From NCBI RefSeq assembly GCF_031457805.1, contig NZ_JAVDXI010000005.1, positions 329,808 to 393,807 on the forward strand: a stretch of 64,000 bases of DNA, read 5' to 3'. This document shows, one piece after another, positions 41,390 to 50,890 of this stretch. The stretch's first letter is position 1, and each line of letters starts with the position of its first letter. The position numbers were made by a program, and so were the translations under genes. The notes under the pieces were generated by a model. That model saw only the letters and a list, made by a program, of their open reading frames with translations. It was not told the origin of the DNA and did no database searches. The stretch is from Caulobacter sp031457805. GTDB lineage: Bacteria; Pseudomonadota; Alphaproteobacteria; Caulobacterales; Caulobacteraceae.

Positions 41390-43066
41390 TTGCACCACAC
41401 CTCGCTGATCGCCACCATCGTCGCGGGCCTGGGTCTGGCCTTCATCTTCGGCGCGCTCGCCAATCGGCTGAAACTGCCGGTGCTGGTCGGCTACCTGCTG
41501 GCCGGGGTGCTGGTGGGTCCGTTCACCCCGGGATACGTGGCTGACCAGGAGCTTGCCCCGCAGCTGGCCGAGATCGGCGTCATCCTCTTGATGTTCGGCG
41601 TCGGCCTGCACTTTTCGCTGAAGGACCTTCTGGCCGTGAAGGCCATCGCCATTCCCGGCGCGGTCGTGCAGATCGCGGCGGCCACCGTGATGGGTCTTGG
41701 CCTGGCGGTGGCGCTGGGCTGGAGCATGGGCGCGGGCCTGGTGTTTGGCCTGGCGCTCTCAGTGGCCTCGACGGTGGTGCTCCTGCGCGCGTTGCAGGAG
41801 CGGCGACTGGTCGAGACCGGACGCGGCAAGATCGCGGTCGGCTGGCTCATCGTCGAGGACCTGGCCATGGTGCTGGCGCTGGTTCTGCTGCCGGCGCTGT
41901 CGGGCGTGCTGGGCGGCGAGGCCCCGATGGAGCACGCCAAGGGCGGCGCGGCCGCCGGCGGGGTGCTGGGCGCCTTCGCCCTGACGATCGGCAAGGTCGT
42001 CGCCTTCGTGGCCCTGATGCTGATCGTCGGCCGCCGGGTGATCCCCTGGATCCTGCACCGCGTGGCCCATACCGGCTCGCGCGAGCTGTTCCGCCTGGGC
42101 GTGCTGGCCATCGCGCTGGGCGTCGCGTTCGGCTCGGCGGCGCTGTTTGGCGTCTCCTTTGCGCTCGGCGCCTTCTTCGCCGGCATGATCATGGCCGAAA
42201 GCGAGCTTTCCCAGCAGGCCGCCAACGAGACCCTGCCCCTGCGCGACGCCTTCGCCGTGCTGTTCTTCGTCTCGATCGGCATGCTGTTCGACCCGATGGT
42301 GCTGTTGCGCGAGCCCGTCGCGGTGCTGGCCACCCTGGCGATCATCGTGGTGGGCAAGTCGATCGCCGCCCTGGTCATCGTGCTGGCCTTCCGCCGCCCG
42401 ATGAGCACCGCCCTGACCATCTCGGTCAGCCTGGCCCAGATCGGCGAGTTCTCGTTCATCCTGGCCGGCCTTGGCGTCTCGCTGAAGCTGCTGCCGCCGG
42501 AAGGTCGCGACCTGATCCTGGCCGGCGCCATCCTGTCGATCCTGGTCAACCCGCTGCTGTTCGCGATGCTGGACAAGATGCTTCCCGGCATGATCGCCAA
42601 GGAGCGTGAGGCGGCCGGCGAGCCGCCCCTGGTCGCCGCCGCCCAGCCGCATGCCCTGCTGGTCGGCTATGGCCGGGTCGGCAAGGCGGTGGCCGCGGGT
42701 CTGAAGGGCCGCACGCCGCTGGTCGTGATCGAGGACGACATCGAGCGCGCCGAGGACGTGCGCAAGGCCGGCTTCGAGACGGTGGGCGGTAATGCGGTCA
42801 AGCCCGAGGTCCTGCTGAAGGCGGGCCTGGACAAGGCCACCCACCTGTTCGTCGCCGTGCCCAGCCCCTTCGAGGCCGCGCGGATCATCGAGCAGGCCCG
42901 CGTGGCCAATCCCGCCTGCGAGATCATCGCCCGCGCCTATACCGACGCCGACGTCGCCCTGCTCAAGACGGCCGGCGCCACCCACGCCCTGATCGGCGAG
43001 GACGAGATCGCCCGGGGCATGCTGGCGCGCGCGCCGAAGAGGAAGCCGCCGCCGGCGGCGCACTGA
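41390..43066 (+). CDS. CPA2 cation:proton antiporter with TrkA-N domain (YbaL-like)
   Basis: A 558-residue relative of the antiporter encoded at 39228-41027. Membrane part about 1-400 (LVGYLLAGVLVGPFTPG, LALSVASTVVLLRAL, LFGVSFALGAFFAGMIMAES), then a TrkA-N domain (ALLVGYGRVGKAVAAGLKG). There is no suitable ATG; TTG 41390 with GGAGAG five bases upstream keeps the first membrane helix. The VASTVVLLRALQER segment resembles E. coli YbaL. Confidence 0.9.
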   Translation: MHHTSLIATIVAGLGLAFIFGALANRLKLPVLVGYLLAGVLVGPFTPGYVADQELAPQLAEIGVILLMFGVGLHFSLKDLLAVKAIAIPGAVVQIAAATVMGLGLAVALGWSMGAGLVFGLALSVASTVVLLRALQERRLVETGRGKIAVGWLIVEDLAMVLALVLLPALSGVLGGEAPMEHAKGGAAAGGVLGAFALTIGKVVAFVALMLIVGRRVIPWILHRVAHTGSRELFRLGVLAIALGVAFGSAALFGVSFALGAFFAGMIMAESELSQQAANETLPLRDAFAVLFFVSIGMLFDPMVLLREPVAVLATLAIIVVGKSIAALVIVLAFRRPMSTALTISVSLAQIGEFSFILAGLGVSLKLLPPEGRDLILAGAILSILVNPLLFAMLDKMLPGMIAKEREAAGEPPLVAAAQPHALLVGYGRVGKAVAAGLKGRTPLVVIEDDIERAEDVRKAGFETVGGNAVKPEVLLKAGLDKATHLFVAVPSPFEAARIIEQARVANPACEIIARAYTDADVALLKTAGATHALIGEDEIARGMLARAPKRKPPPAAH

Positions 43067-43067
43067 A

Positions 43068-43124
43068 AATCCCTCTCTTTTTGAGAGAGGGAGGGGCCCG
43101 CGCCGCAGGCGTGGGAGGGTGAGA
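43068..43124 (+). repeat. intergenic repeat, left copy of a 57-bp inverted pair
   Basis: CCTCTCT...AGAGAGG stem-loop followed by GAGGGGCCCGC, a short GC-rich stretch and GTGGGAGGGTGAGAG. The same sequence in reverse orientation occurs at 43229-43286 with small changes. The pair and the 104 bp between them fill the 266-bp antiporter-maoC gap. Confidence 0.8.
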
Positions 43125-43228
43125 GGTTCCACCCTATCGGCTTAAAGCGCCCTGTCACAGTGACTCGAACGCCCCTTACCCGCTCCCCCCCTGCAGTCAC
43201 GCCCCCTGGATCGCTAGACACGCTGTAC

Positions 43229-43286
43229 GCTCTCACCCTCCCACCGCTTCGCGGCGGGCCCCTCCCTCTCTCCCAAGAGAGAGATT
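43229..43286 (-). repeat. intergenic repeat, right copy of the 57-bp inverted pair
   Basis: The reverse complement of this segment aligns almost fully with 43068-43124, including both the AGAGAGGGAGGGGCCCGC core and the GTGGGAGGGTGAGAG end. The two copies could form a large cruciform or a stable RNA hairpin. Confidence 0.8.
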
Positions 43287-43332
43287 CCACATTTCTCTAG
43301 CCACCGCGCCGCGAGACCGGTAACCGCCGGAC

Positions 43333-43785
43333 ATGATCGGACCGCACCCCACGGGCGGTTACATCCTGGAGGAGCTCTCCGTCGGGATGACCGCCGAGAA
43401 ACACGTCACCGTCACCGAAGAGCGCATCCAGCGCTTCGCCGAGGCGTCGGACGACTTCAACCCCGTCCACGTGGATGAAGCCTTCGCGGCCAAGACCGCC
43501 TATCGCGGCCGTATCGCCCATGGCCTGCTGTCGGCCTCGTTCGGCTCAGCCGTGGTCGGCACGATCCTGCCCGGCGCCGGAGCGATCTATCTGGGCCAGA
43601 CCCTGACCTTCCATAAGCCGGTTCGGATCGGCGACGTCGTCACCGCCCGCGCCACCGTCGCCTCCATCGACGCCGAGAGCGCGCGGGTCGTTCTGCGATG
43701 CGCCGCCCTGGTCGGTGACGAGGTCGTGATGGACGGCGAGGCCACGGTCCGCGTGCCGCGCCGTCGTCGACCGGCCAAGGCCTGA
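43333..43785 (+). CDS. MaoC-like (R)-specific enoyl-CoA hydratase
   Basis: A 150-residue hotdog-fold hydratase. The catalytic segment FAEASDDFNPVHVDEAFA contains the conserved Asp and His, followed by RGRIAHGLLSASF. Relatives (PhaJ) hydrate trans-2-enoyl-CoA to (R)-3-hydroxyacyl-CoA, feeding polyhydroxyalkanoate synthesis or related routes. No other fatty-acid gene is near, so the exact pathway is open. Confidence 0.88.
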   Translation: MIGPHPTGGYILEELSVGMTAEKHVTVTEERIQRFAEASDDFNPVHVDEAFAAKTAYRGRIAHGLLSASFGSAVVGTILPGAGAIYLGQTLTFHKPVRIGDVVTARATVASIDAESARVVLRCAALVGDEVVMDGEATVRVPRRRRPAKA

Positions 43786-43846
43786 CGCGAGCTTAAGGGC
43801 GCGCTGACCCGAGACAAGCGCGCCGCCTTGCGCTAATGCGCCGTTC

Positions 43847-44266
43847 GTGACCCGCCCGACCTCCACCGCGAGACTTCTGGCCCGCGACGCCTTCCTGGCG
43901 CTCGCGCTGCTGGCCGTTGTGCTGAAGGTCATGATCCCGGCGGGCTTCATGCCCAGCGCCGAAAGCCGTAACGGCCTGCCCTTCGCCCTGGTGCTCTGCA
44001 CCGGCGACGGGGCCAAGGTCGTCCAGCCGGGCGATACGCTCGACGCCCGTCACGGCGACCAGAGCGACAAGGCTGGCCACGACGTCCCCTGCCCGTTCGC
44101 GGCCCAGGGCGCAGCGGCTCCGCCGCCCACGGTGGTCGCGGCGATCGCCGTCGATCTCGTCGCCTACGCCGCGCCGATCCTTACGCCAACGCGCACGCTG
44201 GCGCCCGGTCGCGGCCTCGCCGCGCCGCCGCCGCCGCCCACCGGCCCACCCGTCGTCCTGATCTGA
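43847..44266 (+). CDS. DUF2946 family protein, copper cluster
   Basis: A 139-residue protein with one N-terminal hydrophobic segment (FLALALLAVVLKVMIPAGFMP), a Cys in LVLCTGDG, then HDVPCPFA and a proline-rich tail. MIPAGFMP and the CP motif near the C terminus are DUF2946 features. This family often stands beside copper-import or copper-handling genes. Start is GTG 43847. It is 98 bp before a TonB receptor and is likely the first gene of the copper cluster. Confidence 0.72.
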   Translation: MTRPTSTARLLARDAFLALALLAVVLKVMIPAGFMPSAESRNGLPFALVLCTGDGAKVVQPGDTLDARHGDQSDKAGHDVPCPFAAQGAAAPPPTVVAAIAVDLVAYAAPILTPTRTLAPGRGLAAPPPPPTGPPVVLI

Positions 44267-44364
44267 CCCTCGGTCCTCGCGACCGAGCGTGAACGCGCGC
44301 CCTTCCCGGCGCGCCCTGGATCATTCACGGCCGCCGTCCGGCGGCCGAAGGACGCTGTATTTCC

Positions 44365-46410
44365 ATGAAGTCTCTTCTGCTGGCCACCACGGCCGCGCTC
44401 GCCTTCGCATCCGCCGCTTCCGCAGCCGACACCACCGCTGACGCCACGGAGGTCTCGTCGGTCATCGTCACCGCCCGCCCGAACCCCGAAGACCCGCCTG
44501 TCGTCGCCGACGCCCGCAAGCGCCTGTCGGAAACCCCGGGCGCGGTCTCGGTGATCTCGCAGGAGAGCTACATCAACCGCCAGACCCTGGCGCTGGACGA
44601 CATGCTGCGCGACGCCCCGGGCGTCTACGCCCAGCGCAAGTGGGGCGGCGACATCCGCGTCTCGATCCGCGGCTCAGGCATCGGCAACGCCAACCACAAC
44701 CGGGGCCTCCTGATCGCCCAGGACGGCGTGCCGCTGAACGAGGCCGACGGCTATGGCGACACCCAGATCGCCGACCCGTTGAACACTCGCTACGCCGAGG
44801 TCTATCGCGGCGGCAACGCCCTGCGCTTCGGCGGGGCCTTGCTGGGCGGCGCGGTCAACATGGTCACGCTGACGGGCAAGGACGCCGGCTTCCAGAACAA
44901 GATCCGTCTCGACGGCGGTTCCTACGGCCTGGCGCGTCAGCACGTCGCCCTGGCCCGCCAATCGGGGGACTGGGACGTCTTTGTCGCCGCCACCAACCAG
45001 ACGAGCCAGGGCTGGCGTTCGCAAAGCCAGCAGAACATCCAGTTCGGCTCGCTGAACATCGGCCGATCGTTCGGCGAGGACCGCGAGGTGCGGTTCATCG
45101 TCAACGGCTCGAACATCAACCAGGAGATCCCGGGCTCTCTGACCCTGGCGCAGTTCAACGCCAATCCGCGCCAGTCGTCCGCCGGCAACCTGGTCAATGA
45201 CAACGGCCGCCACCAGCGCGGCGTGCGGGGCTCTCTGCGCACGACCTGGCGCCTCGACGACAATCTGGTCTTCGAGGGCGCGGTCTATGCGGTGTGGAAG
45301 GACCTGGATCACCCGATCTTCCAGGTCATCGACCAGCAGAGCCGCAACTACGGCGCCTTTGGCCGCTTCGACTGGGACGGCGAGATCGGCGGCAAGCGCG
45401 CCGACGCCTTCTTCGGTGCCTGGTATCGCACCGGCGACCTCGACTCCAACTTCTACGTCAACAACCGCGGCGGCCGTGGCGCGCCGACCTCGCGCACGCT
45501 GCAGAACGCCGAGGCGTTCGACCTGTTCGGTGAGGGCCGGCTGTTCGTCACCGACGAGGTCGCGCTGGTCGCCGGCGCCAACTGGGGTCAGGCCAAGCGC
45601 GACTACACCAGCTTCGCCATCCCCGGCGTCGCCTCGACCTTCAACCTGAAGGCCGACAAGACCTATGACTGGGTTTCTCCCCGTATCGGCCTGCTCTGGC
45701 AGAACGACGCCGGCGACCAGCTGTTCGCCAACCTGACCCGCTCGGTCGAACCGCCGAACTTCGGTTCGATGTCGCCGACCAATACGGGCTTTGCGCCGGT
45801 GAAGTCGCAAAAGGCCTGGACGGGCGAGGTGGGCGCGCGCGGCCATCGCGGGCCGTTCACCTACGACGTCACCCTGTACCGCGCCGAACTCAAGGGCGAG
45901 ATGCTGCAGTACACGGTCAATCCGTCGATCCCGGCCTCGACCTTCAACGCCGACAAGACCCTGCATCAGGGGATCGAGGCGGCGCTGGACTGGGCGGTGA
46001 CACCTCAGTGGCGGATCCGCCAGACCTGGACCTATTCGGACTTCCGCTTCAAGAACGACGTCCAGTACGGCGACAACCGCCTGCCGATCGTGCCCAAGAA
46101 CTTCTACCGCTCGGAAGTCCGCTATGACGATCCGCGCGGCTGGTTCGTGGCCCCGTCGGTCGAGTGGTCGGCCAGCGACCAGTGGATCGACTACAAGAAC
46201 ACCCAGACGGCGCCGAGCTACGCGATCCTGAACCTGAACGCGGGCTGGAAGGTCAATCAGACGGTGTCGCTGTTCCTCGACGCGCGAAACCTGACCGACA
46301 AGGCCTATGTCTCCAACACCCAGGCCGCCATCGCCTGGACGGCGGCCAGCGCCGTGCTGTGGCCGGGCGACGGCCGCTCGGTGTTCGGCGGCGTGACCGT
46401 CACGTTCTGA
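44365..46410 (+). CDS. TonB-dependent receptor, probably for copper or another metal
   Basis: A 681-residue outer-membrane receptor. Signal peptide to residue 21; a plug domain with SVIVTARP near the TonB box and GSGIGNANHNRGLLIAQDGVPLNEADGYGD; a 22-strand barrel ending in GVTVTF with terminal Phe. The specificity is inferred only from the neighbours DUF2946, PCuAC and SCO; the barrel sequence alone does not prove it. Siderophore uptake remains possible. Confidence 0.87.
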   Translation: MKSLLLATTAALAFASAASAADTTADATEVSSVIVTARPNPEDPPVVADARKRLSETPGAVSVISQESYINRQTLALDDMLRDAPGVYAQRKWGGDIRVSIRGSGIGNANHNRGLLIAQDGVPLNEADGYGDTQIADPLNTRYAEVYRGGNALRFGGALLGGAVNMVTLTGKDAGFQNKIRLDGGSYGLARQHVALARQSGDWDVFVAATNQTSQGWRSQSQQNIQFGSLNIGRSFGEDREVRFIVNGSNINQEIPGSLTLAQFNANPRQSSAGNLVNDNGRHQRGVRGSLRTTWRLDDNLVFEGAVYAVWKDLDHPIFQVIDQQSRNYGAFGRFDWDGEIGGKRADAFFGAWYRTGDLDSNFYVNNRGGRGAPTSRTLQNAEAFDLFGEGRLFVTDEVALVAGANWGQAKRDYTSFAIPGVASTFNLKADKTYDWVSPRIGLLWQNDAGDQLFANLTRSVEPPNFGSMSPTNTGFAPVKSQKAWTGEVGARGHRGPFTYDVTLYRAELKGEMLQYTVNPSIPASTFNADKTLHQGIEAALDWAVTPQWRIRQTWTYSDFRFKNDVQYGDNRLPIVPKNFYRSEVRYDDPRGWFVAPSVEWSASDQWIDYKNTQTAPSYAILNLNAGWKVNQTVSLFLDARNLTDKAYVSNTQAAIAWTAASAVLWPGDGRSVFGGVTVTF

Positions 46411-46552
46411 TCCTCAGCGTGTGGCCGGTCGGCTGGCGATCGCCCTAAGACTGGCCATAGTCTTTCCCCAAAGGGGCGCTGCAGCGAGCCGCGCCCCTCA
46501 CGCCTACCCTGCGCCGGCTGATCACGCCGCGCGCCCAGACCGGAGCCTGAAG

Positions 46553-46999
46553 ATGAAGACCCTGCCCCTGCTCGGCGTCTGCGCCGCCGCCCTGGCCCTG
46601 ACCGCGGCCGCCCCCGCGCCCAAGGTCGTCGCCGCCGACGCCTGGTGCCGTCCCGCCCCCACCGGCGCCATGGCCGGTGGGTGCTATGTCACCCTGACCG
46701 CCAGCGTCGATGACCGCCTGGTCTCAGTCGAGACCACCGCCGCCGACCGCGGCGAGATCCACACCATGTCGATGGACGGCGGCGTGATGCGCATGCGCAA
46801 GCTGGCCGACGGCCTGGCCCTGCCGGCCGGCAAGGCCGTGGCGCTGAAGCCCGGCGCCGACCACATCATGATCATCGGTCCCAAGATGGCCCTGACCGAA
46901 GGCGCCCAGGCGCCGCTGACGCTGAAGTTCCAGAAGGCCAAGCCGGTCAAGGTGATGGCCGTCGTCAAGAAGCCGCCGATGTCGGGGATGCACCACTGA
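46553..46999 (+). CDS. periplasmic copper chaperone PCu(A)C
   Basis: A 148-residue protein with a signal peptide and the PCuAC copper-site pattern: His-Thr-Met-Ser-Met (EIHTMSMDGG), then MRMRKL, and 20 residues later GADHIMIIG. The His and Met residues bind Cu(I) and deliver it to the CuA site of cytochrome oxidase. A His pair ends the protein. ATG 46553 with GGAG is preferred over an upstream ORF extension. The stop overlaps the start of the SCO gene. Confidence 0.92.
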   Translation: MKTLPLLGVCAAALALTAAAPAPKVVAADAWCRPAPTGAMAGGCYVTLTASVDDRLVSVETTAADRGEIHTMSMDGGVMRMRKLADGLALPAGKAVALKPGADHIMIIGPKMALTEGAQAPLTLKFQKAKPVKVMAVVKKPPMSGMHH

Positions 47000-47571
47000 T
47001 GCGGGCCCTCGCTCTGACCCTGGCCCTTCTGGCCGCCACCCCGCTGGCCGGTTGCGGTGAGAAGGCCGCGCAAGAAGCCGCAGGTTCGGTCATCAAGATC
47101 GGCGGACCGTTCCAGCTGACCGACATGAACGGTCAGCCGGTGACGGAGAAGTCGCTGCTGGGTAAACCCACGGCCGTGTTCTTCGGCTTCACCTACTGTC
47201 CGGAGGTCTGCCCGACCACCCTGACCGAGATGAGCGCCTGGCTGAAGGCGCTGGGCAAGGACGCCGACAAGCTGAACGTGGTCTTGATCACCGTGGACCC
47301 CGAACGCGACACGCCCGCGCAGCTGAAGGAATATCTGTCCAACTTCGACCCGCGCATCCAGGGGTTCACCGGCACGCCCGACGCCATCGCCAAGACGGCC
47401 CGGGCCTACCGCGTCTACTATCAGAAGGTCCCGCTGGACGGCGGCGGCTACACGATCGACCACTCCTCGGCGATCTATCTGTTCGACGCCAAGGGCCGGT
47501 TCGTCTCGCCGATCGCCTACCAGGCGCCGCAGGATCGGGCCCTGGCCCAGCTGCGCGACCTGGTGAACTGA
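46999..47571 (+). CDS. SCO1/SenC-family copper chaperone
   Basis: A 190-residue thioredoxin-fold lipoprotein: signal peptide with lipobox LAGC, copper-site FTYCPEVCPTT (C-x-x-x-C) and a downstream His (TIDHSSAIYLFD). It works with PCuAC in assembling the CuA centre of cytochrome c oxidase. It overlaps the chaperone by one base (TGATG) and is followed by a strong terminator. Confidence 0.94.
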   Translation: MRALALTLALLAATPLAGCGEKAAQEAAGSVIKIGGPFQLTDMNGQPVTEKSLLGKPTAVFFGFTYCPEVCPTTLTEMSAWLKALGKDADKLNVVLITVDPERDTPAQLKEYLSNFDPRIQGFTGTPDAIAKTARAYRVYYQKVPLDGGGYTIDHSSAIYLFDAKGRFVSPIAYQAPQDRALAQLRDLVN

Positions 47572-47610
47572 GCCGCAAGGCAAATCCTTTCCCGGCTTGG
47601 ATCGCCTGCA

Positions 47611-47647
47611 AGGCCGCCGCACGTTCCCCAACGTCGGCGGCCTTTTT
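47611..47647 (+). terminator. terminator of the copper cluster
   Basis: AGGCCGCCG (47611-47619) pairs with CGGCGGCCT (47635-47643) and is followed by a T-run; the long loop lies between. It is 40 bp after the SCO stop. Confidence 0.88.
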
Positions 47648-47775
47648 GCGCCGCGCCTCGCGCCGAGGCCTGACCGCCCGTCTCAAAAAATGGGTCACAT
47701 GAACTTTTTTTAAGGGGGTAAAGTTTTCGCGCCGTAGCAGATTGCCGCCGGCTCACACCAACGGATGCGAATTCC

Positions 47776-49893
47776 ATGAAAAAAGTCTGGTTCGGCGCTG
47801 CGGCGTTCGCGGCCCTGTCCCTCTCGGCGTTCGGGGCGCAAGCCCACGAAAAACACGCCTGCATCGATGACGCTTGCGTCATGCAATCGCTGCTGCCCTC
47901 CATCGCCGCCGGCGCTTCGGCCGACGTCGCCTCGCTGGAGTCCCCGCGCTTCGGAACCTGGGGCTTTGACCTGTCGGGCATGGACACCACGGTGAAGCCG
48001 GGCGAGGACTTCTACAAGTTCGCCAACGGCGCCTGGGACGCGCGCACGCAGATCCCGTCGGACCGCACCCGCTACGGCAATTTCGACAAGCTGGCCGAGC
48101 TGTCTGAAGCCCGCACCAAGGCGATCATCGAAGCCGCCGCCGCCAACAAGGCCGCCACGGGCGACACCGCCAAGGTTGGCGCGGCCTATCGCGCGTTCAT
48201 GGACGAGGCCGGCATCGAGAAGCTGGACGCCAAGCCGATCGCGCCGTACCTCGCCGAGATCCGCAAGGTGAAGACCAAGGACGAGTTCACCACCCTGATG
48301 GGCAAGAGCTCGACCACGCCGTTCACCAGCCTCTTGGGCCTGGGCATCTCGACCGACGCCAAGAACCCCAAGGCTTACGCCGTTTACGCCGGCGCCGGCG
48401 GCCTGTCGCTGCCCGACCGCGACTACTATCTGGACGCCAAGTTCGCCGACAAGAAGGCCGCCTATCTGGCCTATGTCGAGAAGATGCTGACCATGGCCGG
48501 CTGGGAGAAGCCCGCCGAGCACGCCAAGGCCGTCGTCGATTTCGAGACCAAGCTGGCCGAAGTCACCTGGACCCGCGCCGAGCGCCGCGACCGCGACAAG
48601 ACCTACAACCCCGCCACCCTGGCCGAGCTGCAGGCGATGTCGCCGGGCTATGACTGGAACCGCTATATCGCCGCCTCGGGCCTGCCCAAGGTCGACCGGT
48701 TCGTGGTGACCACCAACACCACCTTCCCGAAGTACGCCAAGATCTACGCCGAGACGCCGCTCGACACCCTGAAGGCCTGGCAGGCGTTCAAGGTCACCGA
48801 TGGCGGCGCCGCGCTGCTGTCCAAGCGCTTCGTCGACGCCAACTTCGAGTTCCGCTCCAAGACCCTGGCGGGCCAGCCTGAACAGCGCCCGCGCTGGAAG
48901 CGCGGCGTCGCCGCCGTCAACGGCCTGCTGGGCGAGGCGGTCGGCAAGGACTATGTGGCGGCCTATTTCCCGCCGGAGTCCAAGGCCAAGATGCTGGAGC
49001 TGGTGGCCAATGTCCGCGGCGCCATGAAGGTCCGCATCGACAATCTCGACTGGATGAGCGCCGAGACCAAGGTCAAGGCCCAGGACAAGCTGGCCAAGTT
49101 CACCGTCAAGATCGGCTATCCCGACGTCTGGGAGGATTACTCCAAGCTCGAGATCAAGGACAACGACGCCTATGGCAACGTCCAGCGCGCCGGCGCCTGG
49201 GCCTGGGCCAAGGACGTCGAGCGTCTGTTCAAGCCGGTCGACAAGACCGAGTGGGGCATGACCCCGCAGACGGTCAACGCCTACTACAACTCGGTCAACA
49301 ACGAGATCGTATTCCCGGCCGCCATCCTGCAGGCGCCGTTCTTCCACCCGGACGCTGACCCGGCCATCAACTATGGCGGCATCGGCGGCGTGATCGGTCA
49401 CGAGATCGGCCACGGCTTCGACGACCAGGGCCGCAAGTCCGACGGCGACGGCGTGCTGCGCGACTGGTGGACGGCCGAGGACGCGGCCAAGTTCAAGGCC
49501 CAGGCCGACCGCCTCGGCGCCCAGTACGGCGCCTTCGAGCCCCTGCCGGGCATGAAGCTGAACGGCCCCCTGACCATGGGTGAGAACATCGGCGACATGG
49601 GCGGCCTCGCCTTCGCGCTGGACGCCTATCGCGCCTCGCTGAAGGGCCAGCCCGCCCCGGTGCTGGACGGCTTCACCGGCGACCAGCGCGTCTATCTGGG
49701 CTGGGCCCAGGTGTGGCGTGGCAAGCAGCGCGACGAGGCTCTCAAGCAGCAGATCATCGCCGGCCCGCACTCGCCGGGCTACTACCGCGTCAACGGCACC
49801 ATCCGGAACATGGAAGGCTGGTACAAGGCCTATGACATCAAGCCGGGCGACAAGCTCTATGTCGCGCCGGAAGACCGCGTAAAGATCTGGTAG
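47776..49893 (+). CDS. M13 family metallopeptidase (PepO/neprilysin-like)
   Basis: A 705-residue secreted peptidase. Signal peptide to about residue 22; zinc site GHEIGHGFDDQGR with HExxH at about 542-546; third ligand in GENIGDMGGLAFALDAY; substrate-binding NAYYNS upstream. It cleaves oligopeptides in the periplasm. It has its own strong terminator and no operon partner. Confidence 0.93.
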   Translation: MKKVWFGAAAFAALSLSAFGAQAHEKHACIDDACVMQSLLPSIAAGASADVASLESPRFGTWGFDLSGMDTTVKPGEDFYKFANGAWDARTQIPSDRTRYGNFDKLAELSEARTKAIIEAAAANKAATGDTAKVGAAYRAFMDEAGIEKLDAKPIAPYLAEIRKVKTKDEFTTLMGKSSTTPFTSLLGLGISTDAKNPKAYAVYAGAGGLSLPDRDYYLDAKFADKKAAYLAYVEKMLTMAGWEKPAEHAKAVVDFETKLAEVTWTRAERRDRDKTYNPATLAELQAMSPGYDWNRYIAASGLPKVDRFVVTTNTTFPKYAKIYAETPLDTLKAWQAFKVTDGGAALLSKRFVDANFEFRSKTLAGQPEQRPRWKRGVAAVNGLLGEAVGKDYVAAYFPPESKAKMLELVANVRGAMKVRIDNLDWMSAETKVKAQDKLAKFTVKIGYPDVWEDYSKLEIKDNDAYGNVQRAGAWAWAKDVERLFKPVDKTEWGMTPQTVNAYYNSVNNEIVFPAAILQAPFFHPDADPAINYGGIGGVIGHEIGHGFDDQGRKSDGDGVLRDWWTAEDAAKFKAQADRLGAQYGAFEPLPGMKLNGPLTMGENIGDMGGLAFALDAYRASLKGQPAPVLDGFTGDQRVYLGWAQVWRGKQRDEALKQQIIAGPHSPGYYRVNGTIRNMEGWYKAYDIKPGDKLYVAPEDRVKIW

Positions 49894-49919
49894 TCGCCAG
49901 AGCCGTCACACGACATCAG

Positions 49920-49948
49920 GGGCCGGTGAGCGATCACCGGCCCTTTTT
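49920..49948 (+). terminator. terminator of the M13 peptidase gene
   Basis: A 10-bp stem (49920-49929 with 49934-49943), tetraloop GCGA and five T residues, 26 bp after the stop. Confidence 0.92.
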
Positions 49949-49959
49949 GCATCCGCCGC

Positions 49960-50721
49960 TCAGAACGGCGGCTTGGGATAGATCAGGCCGTCGCTATGGG
50001 CCGCCGGACTGCCGGCGGTGACGACGGCGAAGATCGCCGCGCCGACGGGTGAGAACGCCAGGACCCGCGCGAGCGCCAGGGTCCCGACCAGCACGGCGAT
50101 GGCCCAAAGCCAGGCCGGATGCGGCCGGCCCCGCACGCGCCAGTCGCGCACCATCCCGATCAGCGGCACGATCACCGCCACGCCCGTGGCGATCTCGAAC
50201 GCATAGGGCTTGAGGAACGGCATCGGCAGGATCCGGCCAAAGCCCGGCCCCATCAGCAGGGTGAACGCCCCGATCTGCAGGCGCGGATGCCAGTCGCGGT
50301 TCTTGCGCAGAACGAGCGCCGCCGCGACCAGGCCGACCGCGCCCAGCAGGGTGATGGTGTTGGCCAGGATGAAATGCTGCGGCTGGAAGAAGAACGGCAC
50401 ACGGCCCGTGCGCGCGGCCTCGAGGGTGACGAGTGGCCCCAGCACCACCATGGCCAGCAACCAGATCACCGCCACCGCGCCCAGCGTCCGATGCAGCTTC
50501 ACCGCGCCGCCGGCCGCCAGCCAGGCCTGGGCGACGAGGATCGCCACCCAGCCCATGAACACCACCGCATGCAGGTGCACGACCAGCGGCGCGCCGAAGC
50601 TGGAGCGCCCCATGGCCAGTTGCAGGACAAAGCCTGCGACCAGCACCACGGCCATGGCCGTGATCGTGGTGCGGAAAAACGCCCGGTCGCGCGTCGGCGC
50701 CGGGCTTGCCGTCATATCCAT
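49960..50721 (-). CDS. polytopic membrane protein of unknown function
   Basis: A 253-residue protein with about seven hydrophobic helices. Conserved-looking His residues lie in VVHLHAVVFMGWVAIL, AVKLHRTLGAVAV and FQPQHFILAN. The pattern recalls haem-binding or DUF2306-type membrane proteins, but I do not recognise a family. ATG 50721 (MDMTASPAP) is chosen; a 10-codon upstream extension has no hydrophobic or other feature. Confidence 0.65.
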   Translation of the reverse strand: MDMTASPAPTRDRAFFRTTITAMAVVLVAGFVLQLAMGRSSFGAPLVVHLHAVVFMGWVAILVAQAWLAAGGAVKLHRTLGAVAVIWLLAMVVLGPLVTLEAARTGRVPFFFQPQHFILANTITLLGAVGLVAAALVLRKNRDWHPRLQIGAFTLLMGPGFGRILPMPFLKPYAFEIATGVAVIVPLIGMVRDWRVRGRPHPAWLWAIAVLVGTLALARVLAFSPVGAAIFAVVTAGSPAAHSDGLIYPKPPF

Positions 50722-50890
50722 GTTCGCCCCCCTGACAGGGGCGCGGCCCAAAGCGCCTGGGCGCCTGACATACCCCCGTTATCCCAACGCCATAGGCCAC
50801 GAGTTTGTGACGACAGTCCAGAGGCTGCGATGGAGCGCCGCGCAGCCGGGTGTCTGAATCCGGGTACGGATGCGCGGCGCCGGGACGATC

